From Exophiala sp. HKRS030 (Eukaryota; Ascomycota; Eurotiomycetes; Chaetothyriales; Herpotrichiellaceae), in NCBI GenBank assembly GCA_023897205.1, contig JAHWDD010000001.1, forward strand, positions 6,386,001 to 6,450,000: 64,000 nt of DNA. The letters are read 5' to 3'. Shown in pieces: positions 57,453 through 64,000 of the stretch (positions within the stretch are counted from its first letter, which is position 1; the number at the start of each line of letters is the position of its first letter). A program made the position numbers and the translations under genes. Under the pieces are notes generated by a model, which was not told the DNA's origin, searched no databases, and worked only from the letters and a program-made list of their open reading frames with translations.

Positions 57453-58549
57453 ATGACAATGACGTGGCCAGGTATACTCGCCGTGACACTTGCACTTTTG
57501 CCGGGCGCATGCTTGAGCTGGGGCAACCTAGGCCATCGAACAGTCGCACTCGTCGCGGAAAAGCACTTGACGCCATGGGCAAAGCTCTATGCGCGGCATC
57601 TACTAGGCTCGACAGACCTGTCGGACATGTCGACCTGGGCAGATTTCTACAAGACGCTGCCAGAGGGCCGGCATACGGCGAGTTGGCATTTCGTCGACGC
57701 TCACGACAGCCCGCCGGACCGGTGCAATGTCGATGTGCACAGGGACTGTTCGCCCTCAAGACCTTGTATACTCGACGCTATTGTCAAGACGGTATGATAC
57801 CCCTGCTTCGCCCTGCTTTCCACTACTTTGGACTATGAGAGTTATGTACGGTACGAGATTTGTTGACGAGAGGTGTTGATTCATCAGATCCAACGGTTGG
57901 AGGACGAGAGTCTAGCGTGGCGTGAACACCACAGGGCATTCGCGTTCCTGGTTCATCTATTCGGCGATTTGCACCAGCCGCTACACGTTGAGGGCCTTGA
58001 GCGTGGAGGCAACGACATCGCCGTGCTGTTTGACGGACAACAGCAAAACCTGCATTTTGTCTGGGATGTGAGCATTCCGCAGAAGTTGACACACAGTGAC
58101 GAGGCAACCGAGAGGCGTGCGGCTGAGGACTGGGCGGCAAGGTTGTACAACCAGTCGCTGCGACTGGTAGACGAGGCGGAGGAGGAGGGGGAGGGAGAGG
58201 CAATGGGCGAGTCAAGGGGCCGTAGCAGTTGCTGGGCATGGACTGAATCTGATACGGCGCTGATTGCACAGGGCCCACAACAACGGTCTCGTATGCCCGT
58301 GGCGGATATAATGGCGAACTTGCTTGAGTGGGCGCAAGAATCTAACCGGTACGTGTGTGATTATCTGCTTGCTGGGGTATTGATGCAGTTCGAGGTCATG
58401 AGTTGGGAGATTTGTATTTTGAGGGTGCGGTGCCTATTGTGGAGGACCTTGTAATGCGTGCCGGAACGAGGTTGGGTGCGTGTATCAACGTCTTAGCTGC
58501 CCTCAAGCCGGGGCTTTTGCATCGACGATGCTCGCCCGTGGGTGCCTAA
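57453..58549 (+). CDS. Secreted S1/P1-type nuclease
   Basis: Zinc-dependent, extracellular single-strand nuclease and 3'-nucleotidase. Exons are 57453-57791 and 57888 onward. A signal peptide (TMTWPGILAVTLALLPGACLS) is followed directly by WGNLGHRTVALVAEKHL, the mature N-terminal Trp and His that bind the zinc cluster. Other ligands are present: ASWADFY, HFVDAHD, FLVHLFGDLHQPLHVEG and NLHFVWD. Cys pairs typical of the family occur (RCNVDVHRDC). Near the C-terminus the frame breaks at a GGGG run (58374-58377): as written it runs on to 58454, but one extra G restores the conserved end (HELGDLYFEGAVPIVEDL, RLGACIN) to the TAA at 58547. The insert between HFVWD and the C-terminal helices is acidic (Glu-rich). 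Confidence 0.9.
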
Positions 58550-59020
58550 TTCCATGGTTTGCAATAGGGGAGAGTCAGGGGATCTGTTTGCCTGTAACTC
58601 TTTATTCATTCTAAGTGCCTACCGCCTGGCGTTAGCGACGCCACGTTCATACCTCGCTGCGGGTGCCTCTGAAAATCGTTACCTAAAACCTCCCTCTTCC
58701 CAAACACCGCCATTTGGTGAAAATGGCAACATTGCAGACGAGGCATACTTTTGATCAGTCTTGATTGTTTCGTCTGCATCAGAAACGAGTTGTGAGACTT
58801 TCAACACCCTTATTCACTCTTTGGTTAGGCTGCACTGCGCAGTTCGTATCTGCACGAGGCTGGGGTTCTTTAGTGGATGTGTGAAACAAGGCCAGGGTGG
58901 CGTGCAATTGAACATGCTGATCAGGCTGTCGACCGACTTCAAAGATTTCTTAGATTATTCAGGCTTGTCACGATGAACAGCACAGTTTAAAAGATTCTTA
59001 GAAAGTCCCGAGCCTCACCC
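58550..59020. promoter_or_regulatory. Intergenic, promoter of NACHT-TPR gene
   Basis: A 471-bp region between the nuclease and the STAND gene. No supported gene or repeat. Confidence 0.45.
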
Positions 59021-61627
59021 ATGTTGAGGCACTTGCCACGGTGTAGCTTGTTGGACAACACCTTTCGCGCAGGCTACGCGTGTTTCCCCTGGACGAGGTT
59101 GTTCACAATATCTCAACCATTACGGCGAATCACGTTATCGGCAATGGATGCAGGCGAGACGAGGAAAAGGCAAGCAGACGATGAAGATCAGGAAGTTCCA
59201 CCCACGTCGGTGAAGAGGGTTCGAACCTTCAAGACGTGCGAATGGATCACAGAAGAACAAATCTTTCGAACATGGCAGGACGCGAAAGACGGCGACTCTC
59301 GACTTCTCTGGGTCCACGGCCCTCCAGGTTCAGGGAAGAGCTTCCTGTCCAAATTCGTCGCCGAGCGACTTGCAGAAGTCCAAGACCAACCTCCAGTGGC
59401 TTCCTACTTATGCGAAGAGGCGAGCTCTGCTCCGAGCATCGTACAGTCGATCCTGGCACAATTGGCTAGCAATCCAAGGACACCAGCTTCCGAACAAAAC
59501 AGCCTGTCCAAGGCCGTCGAAACGCTGTCAGCGCGAACCGAGAGCTCGCCCGCCTCCCCTGAAGCGGCTTGGGATATACTGAGTTCAGCCTTAAACGAAA
59601 TATCCGCCTGGACTCTCGTGATCGATGGAGTCGACGAGCTCAAACCTCCACTTCTCAATGGACAGGATTTCAACATTGCTCTGCGACTGAGACAACTCGC
59701 CAGCGACAAGGAGGGCATTACCAAATTGTATCTCTCGAGTAGAGTCGTCCCAAGTATTCACAGTGTATTCAAGGATATCAACACGATTACTCTTACTCAA
59801 TCAAAACTCGAGAACGACCTCAGAGCTTTTGCAACCGACATTGTCTCTAGCTATTCAAATCTCGTTCCTTACAGAGATGAACTAGTGGAAACCCTGGTGA
59901 CAAGGGCAGACGGCATCTTCACCTGGATCGAATTCGCGGTCCAATCCCTGGCTTTAGAGACCACAGAGGCTGGAATCAAAGAGCGCCTCAGGACGCTGCC
60001 TTTGGCCCTGAGTGATCTGTACACGTCTCTCTTCGACGAGCAGTCCCGAAACCTCTCTTGGGGACATCGGCAGATTCGTGATTCCATCTTGCGGTGGATC
60101 AGCAATGCTGTTCGTCCGCTCAATATCTCAGAACTCGCGAATGCATTGTCGGTCAGCACCAACGCCTTCAGCCGTGACTTTGAAAGCAAGGCTTTGACAG
60201 TCTCCGGTCACCTTGTCAAGATTGAAAACGACCAATTGCATCCTGTGCACCAGTCTCTGCTGGACTTTTTGAGGGCTCCGAATGAGGCACATCCGGATTT
60301 AGCTGCTTTGCAAGGGAAGCTTGCTCATACCCAGATAGCCGTTGACTGTCTGCGGTATTTATCCCATCCAGCATTCGAAGCTATGAGCCAACAGTCTACG
60401 TTCGACCTGGCGTTTCGGAGAGACTACCCCTTGTTGGAATACTCTGCTCTCTACTGGGTGCATCATGTATCACAAGCAGATCACACAACGTCCGAACTTC
60501 AAACGCTCATTCTACAGTTTCTTGCTGGACCTTTAGCGTTCTTCTGGATGGATACACTTCTCCACGCTTTCTTGTCGCGTTCAGTTTTGACAATACCGCC
60601 ACGGCCCAAAAATACGGCTCGCTTCGTATATCTATTCAGCCTCAAATCACATCTGCTTAGATTTTTCCACGACAAAGCTTCCAAAGAGGAGCTCGATCGA
60701 CTTTGGGCGACAACTATCTCTAGTGCCTACGAGAAGGCGTTGAGCGACGTCAAGGCCAGTCTCGGCACGGATCATCCAGATGTTATTCAGCGCACCTTGG
60801 ACCTCGGCGAGGTTTATGGATGGCTACCTGGACAGCGAGGTCGTTCAGAAACCCTCTTCGCTGAAGCCTACGAGACTGCACAGAGGGTTGGCCTTTCGGC
60901 AAGCACAGCCCCAACTTCAGTTGCTCTTGGGAACGCTGTAATCCAAGCCCAAGCAGACTCACTCAAGCGTGGTGGCAAATACGACGAAGCACGCTCCATA
61001 CTCGAAGAATTAGTTGAGCGAGTGCCCACGCAGCCCTCATCTCCCGACCGCGACAACGAATTGATGTTTGCGCTCGACAGTCTTGGCTGGGTATGCATGA
61101 GACTCGGCTCACTCGACGATGCGGCCAAATACCTCTTTCAGGCTCTTGAACTATCCATCAAACTGCACGGGTCGACCTCGCCCCTGACACTGAGATCGAG
61201 AATCACACTCGCCGAAGTTCTGGTCAAACTGGGGCGACTCGACGAGTCCACCGACCTGTGCCAACAACTGATCGACCAACTCGATTCGCAGCAGAAACAC
61301 GGCATTCCCATGCCCGTGGATTCGATCAGCCACCTTAACATCCTCGCCGGCGTGTACATGGCACAGGGCAAATATGACGAAGCAATCCAGACGTTCTCGG
61401 CCGTCGTTGACCATAGGAGAACAGGGTTCGGAGAGGATGCGCCTATGACGCTGTGGGCCACAATGCAGCTAGGTCTGGCGATGGAAAAATCCAATTCAGG
61501 CACAAAAGACGTGGCCGCGCTGTTCGCGGACTTGATCCCGCGCCAGGAGAAGGTGCTTGGAGCGCAACATCCTGACGTCGACACTAGCAGGAAGGCCCTT
61601 GGTCGTGTTCAAGGGGTCACAGGTTGA
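59021..61627 (+). CDS. NACHT-TPR STAND ATPase (NLR-like)
   Basis: Single-exon, 868-residue STAND protein, a signal-transduction ATPase with repeats, the fungal counterpart of NLR immune receptors. A CEWITEEQIFRTW segment precedes the NACHT domain. Walker A is GPPGSGKS (residues 100-107), Walker B TLVIDGVDEL (about 198-207), followed by a sensor-like LYLSSRVVPSI and a winged-helix region (DSILRWISNAVRPLNISELANALS, HPVHQSLLDFL). Residues about 610-860 hold tetratricopeptide repeats, with typical GKYDEARSILEEL, LDDAAKYLFQALELS and QGKYDEAIQTFSAVVDH units. The N-terminus (KRQADDEDQE..KRVRTF) has only a basic, nuclear-signal-like stretch and no known effector domain. An alternative start is Met 42 (59144); the first 41 residues may be untranslated. 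Confidence 0.9.
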   Translation: MLRHLPRCSLLDNTFRAGYACFPWTRLFTISQPLRRITLSAMDAGETRKRQADDEDQEVPPTSVKRVRTFKTCEWITEEQIFRTWQDAKDGDSRLLWVHGPPGSGKSFLSKFVAERLAEVQDQPPVASYLCEEASSAPSIVQSILAQLASNPRTPASEQNSLSKAVETLSARTESSPASPEAAWDILSSALNEISAWTLVIDGVDELKPPLLNGQDFNIALRLRQLASDKEGITKLYLSSRVVPSIHSVFKDINTITLTQSKLENDLRAFATDIVSSYSNLVPYRDELVETLVTRADGIFTWIEFAVQSLALETTEAGIKERLRTLPLALSDLYTSLFDEQSRNLSWGHRQIRDSILRWISNAVRPLNISELANALSVSTNAFSRDFESKALTVSGHLVKIENDQLHPVHQSLLDFLRAPNEAHPDLAALQGKLAHTQIAVDCLRYLSHPAFEAMSQQSTFDLAFRRDYPLLEYSALYWVHHVSQADHTTSELQTLILQFLAGPLAFFWMDTLLHAFLSRSVLTIPPRPKNTARFVYLFSLKSHLLRFFHDKASKEELDRLWATTISSAYEKALSDVKASLGTDHPDVIQRTLDLGEVYGWLPGQRGRSETLFAEAYETAQRVGLSASTAPTSVALGNAVIQAQADSLKRGGKYDEARSILEELVERVPTQPSSPDRDNELMFALDSLGWVCMRLGSLDDAAKYLFQALELSIKLHGSTSPLTLRSRITLAEVLVKLGRLDESTDLCQQLIDQLDSQQKHGIPMPVDSISHLNILAGVYMAQGKYDEAIQTFSAVVDHRRTGFGEDAPMTLWATMQLGLAMEKSNSGTKDVAALFADLIPRQEKVLGAQHPDVDTSRKALGRVQGVTG

Positions 61628-62691
61628 GATTTCTATCCATGTATATATACTAGGCTTTTGTCGTTGATCTGCCCATCGAGTCTTCAAGCGAGCGGTAATA
61701 GGAGTTTTTTCGTTTTTGATATCAGCGTGCATACAAGAACTCGGAGGGGAAAGGTTCAATCCCGCTGTATTCCTCCCTCGATCCGTCACTAGACGATATA
61801 TACGCCTTTCGAGTGTTGACAGTACTCTTGGACATCCAGGCATACATGAAGACAACGACCTGTCCGTAGAATCGCTGGCGGTCTGGAGTTGTAGAATTCT
61901 GGATGAGCAGATCAGATACTCCTTGCGCACCGCTCCGGACGATACGGCAGTGTTTGAAGTTTCATAAATCGATTGGATGTTGACTGAAAGACATCGGATC
62001 TTCTTGAGAGTCAACAAAAATTTAGGGGTTGGCATTTGGCTGGATAGTATGCTGTAGCTAGTCCATCGAGAATTTGTCTCAATGAAAAGGAAATCGAGAT
62101 ACGCAGAAACGATTGTTCCAAGGCTCTAATCTAAGTTCCTTGCTGCGTTGCCGCTACTAACTCTCTCTTTCTCTCAATATCGGTCGGCAGACATAACAAC
62201 ACGAAAGAGACTTGCGTCATAGGTGTGCCAGGTCACATATCCCGTAGTCTTGGGTCAACCCCTCTATATGGCTTTCACGCCTTGCAGAGCTGACACGGCC
62301 CAAAAAGCGAATTGCCATGCATTCTAGCATAGAAACGAATAACCTCTAAGTCTGATGCTTCGTTCGCTATGGTCCAAGAAGTGATCTCGGATGCTCAAAT
62401 CATGCTTGATTCCGGAAATCCTTCTTTGACTTCGTCAATACAAGCGCCGTCTGTCTGAATGGCTGTTTTTTGGGGCAAAGATAAAGAGTATCCCAAGTAA
62501 GCCAGTACTACCCGAGGCTGCAAGGAAAGAGTACCTGTGCCGATATTCAGCCAGATCTTGGAGTCGTCATTTGGCGAGATGCGTTCTGGGGTTCAGTGTC
62601 GCCTACACCTCATCCACGGTACGTGGAATATAGGTTTTGGCTTCCCTTTGGAATGAAAATACCTAAAGGCTTGAAGAATAGTGATTCCACC
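61628..62691. other. Convergent intergenic
   Basis: About 1.06 kb between the stop of the STAND gene and the stop of the aldo/keto reductase, which face each other. No gene is recognised. A GGTTCAATCCC box at 61753 has no matching tRNA structure around it. Confidence 0.45.
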
Positions 62692-64000
62692 TTATCCAGT
62701 CGAGAGAGGCTGCAGCAGAGGAACATCTGGTAGATTGCTATCGTCTTCTGTCTCTGATGGTGGAGTTAGCATGGCAACTTCTGGTAAAGTACCCATTGAC
62801 GATGCATTTTCCTCTTTGGCATTTTGAACGTGTTGTGATTTTCGCTTGTTCACGAAACCAGGTTCTGGGGAGGCCCAAGGATAGTCCACCCACTGGGGAC
62901 CAATGACTTCGCGGATTCCCTTTGCTAGAACTCTGATGGTCTGTCGTCGTAACAAAGACCATTCATGATCGCTGACAGAATCGGACGGCGTGATAGTACC
63001 TGGTTCGGCGTCAAGATCATCAGCGAGTCCATCAAGCACACTTCTCCAAATACGAATTGTTTCGTCGAGTTCTTCCATTCTGCTCACTCCAATCACACTG
63101 ACGCCGATTTTCTCCTTGGGTTCGCTTGTGGTGGAAGCGTATGTAAAATCTCCGTGAGTATAGGGGCTTGCGAGTGTGCCAACCTTGGCACCGTCCCGAA
63201 GCCAACTTTCAAGTGCAAATCTGACAGCGACAACCTCGAGTTTCTCGCCTCGAGCATTTGCCCAAGTGCCGGCATTTATGCAAGCTTGACGGAGATCGTC
63301 AGGAGCGGGATGCCAGTTCCCCATAGAGCCGACAGAAGGGCCATTGCGCCTCAGCAGCCCCATGCCTAGAGGACTAGCATTTGGTACGACGTCAACGCCA
63401 GCGCCGAGCAGTCGCTCAAGACCTCGCGACAGAAGGCGTGTGTTTTGGAGAGTGTAATTGGCATATGATTGCACGATATCAAGAGGCTCTCCGGTCTCGC
63501 GTAAAATCATCTCGGCCAAGTCGCACAGGACATCAACGGGATAGCCCGAGATGCCGACATATTTCAGAGTGCCTTCTTCATCGCGTATGCGACGTAGCTC
63601 TCTCACAGCAGTCAAGACTTCTGAGGGAGATACGAATTCGCAGTCGTGGCAATAGACCACATCCAGGTAAGTAGTTCTTAATCGATTGCAACTTCGTTTG
63701 ACACTCTGTCGAACCCATTCTGGGGAGTAATCGAATTCATCGCCTGAAATTCGGCCAACCTTTGTGAGTAAATAGTAGTGTTCCCGAGGATAGTGGTTTC
63801 GTATGAAATCGGAGCCTAGAGCAGTGCCAAGAATCTCCTCGGCAGGGCCGTAATATGGTGAAGTGTCGAATGCATGAATGCCATTGAGCAGAGCTTTTTG
63901 GACCAACTCGGTGGTACTCAAAGCGTACGGGTCAACATTGTACTATTGTTCGACATCAGCCTCGTCCATTGAATCAGATTTGGAGGGAAAACTAACCTGA
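62692..64000 (-). CDS. Aldo/keto reductase, D-arabinose dehydrogenase-like (partial)
   Basis: NAD(P)-dependent aldo/keto reductase of the D-arabinose 1-dehydrogenase/L-galactose dehydrogenase type, which makes aldonolactone precursors of erythroascorbate. The window holds exon 63942-62692 and the last four bases of an upstream exon (64000-63997), joined by a 54-nt intron; the N-terminus lies outside. Catalytic residues are visible: FDTSPYYG (Asp and Tyr), LLTKVGR (Lys) and DVVYCHDCE (His). The barrel continues with LKYVGISGYP, DIVQSYANY, PNASPLGMGLLR, VAVRFALESWL and VSVIGVSRMEEL. The tail (from KRKSQHVQNAKEE) is polar and longer than the core family. Confidence 0.9.

Noticed and set aside
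55282..61627. A CD-NTase (cGAS-like) gene next to the STING-like gene, as in bacterial CBASS
   Set aside because: No nucleotidyltransferase motif (GS..D.D) was found in neighbouring genes; if a synthase exists it is elsewhere.
61753..61763. B-box-like GGTTCAATCCC suggesting a tRNA
   Set aside because: No A box, acceptor stem or anticodon arm could be paired around it.
1..64000. Transposons, CRISPR arrays, telomere repeats, RIP-type AT-rich blocks
   Set aside because: No transposase or reverse transcriptase motifs, no regular spacer repeats, no TTAGGG arrays and no strongly AT-biased block were seen.

Overview
This 64 kb window is nuclear DNA of a filamentous ascomycete fungus (Pezizomycotina). 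The evidence is the many short spliced introns (about 46-130 nt, GT..AG, often with a CTAAC/CTRAC branch site), pyrimidine-rich 5' leaders, and a gene set that is typically fungal: a Zn2Cys6 regulator, an NDT80/PhoG factor, Bbc1, Get1, EMC4 and a Cut12-like protein. The order or genus cannot be fixed from the sequence. I found no rRNA, tRNA, transposon, CRISPR array or telomere repeat.

Layout, left to right. 0.4-12.4 kb: DHA1-type MFS transporter (-), HPPK-DHPS folate synthesis enzyme (-), nitronate monooxygenase (+), orphan Hsp70-like ATPase (-), a divergent coiled-coil protein (+) and translation factor eIF3g (+). 12.4-23.4 kb: a gene-poor stretch holding one spliced NDT80/PhoG-type transcription factor at 17.5-19.8 kb. 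23.4-30.7 kb: a conserved fungal protein with a basic tail (-), a divergent Zn2Cys6 regulator (+), the glycine cleavage T protein (-) and the tail-anchored protein insertase subunit Get1 (-). 31-36 kb: AP-complex beta-adaptin (-), EMC4 (+) and Rtr1-type CTD phosphatase (-). 37.5-47.9 kb: the actin-patch protein Bbc1 (+), CUE-domain ER protein (+), GINS subunit Psf2 (-), an alpha/beta hydrolase (+) and the ribosome-biogenesis factor Sda1 (+). 49.3-53.7 kb: a Dif1/Spd1-like ribonucleotide-reductase regulator (+) and a Cut12-like coiled-coil protein (+). 55.3-61.6 kb: an accessory-looking block of a nucleoside phosphorylase fused to a STING-like C-terminal domain, an S1/P1 nuclease and a NACHT-TPR STAND ATPase, all (+). 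62.7 kb to the end: an aldo/keto reductase (-) cut by the window edge.

Most of the window is housekeeping genes with no operon logic; neighbours are mainly divergent or convergent. The exception is 55.3-61.6 kb. The first gene there couples a PNP-type nucleosidase fold to a domain carrying the GYxxNF, (V/I)(V/L)P and DFPxT landmarks of the STING ligand-binding fold. It lies two genes from an NLR-like NACHT-TPR protein, with a secreted nuclease between. I infer a nucleotide-sensing, immunity-like module; this is the observation most worth testing.

A second pattern runs through the whole window. At least eight otherwise well-conserved genes have a single-base reading-frame break, and nearly all read as one missing base, mostly inside a G, C or A run. 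That pattern fits homopolymer under-calling in the source assembly better than gene decay, so those genes are annotated as intact genes with a flagged break.
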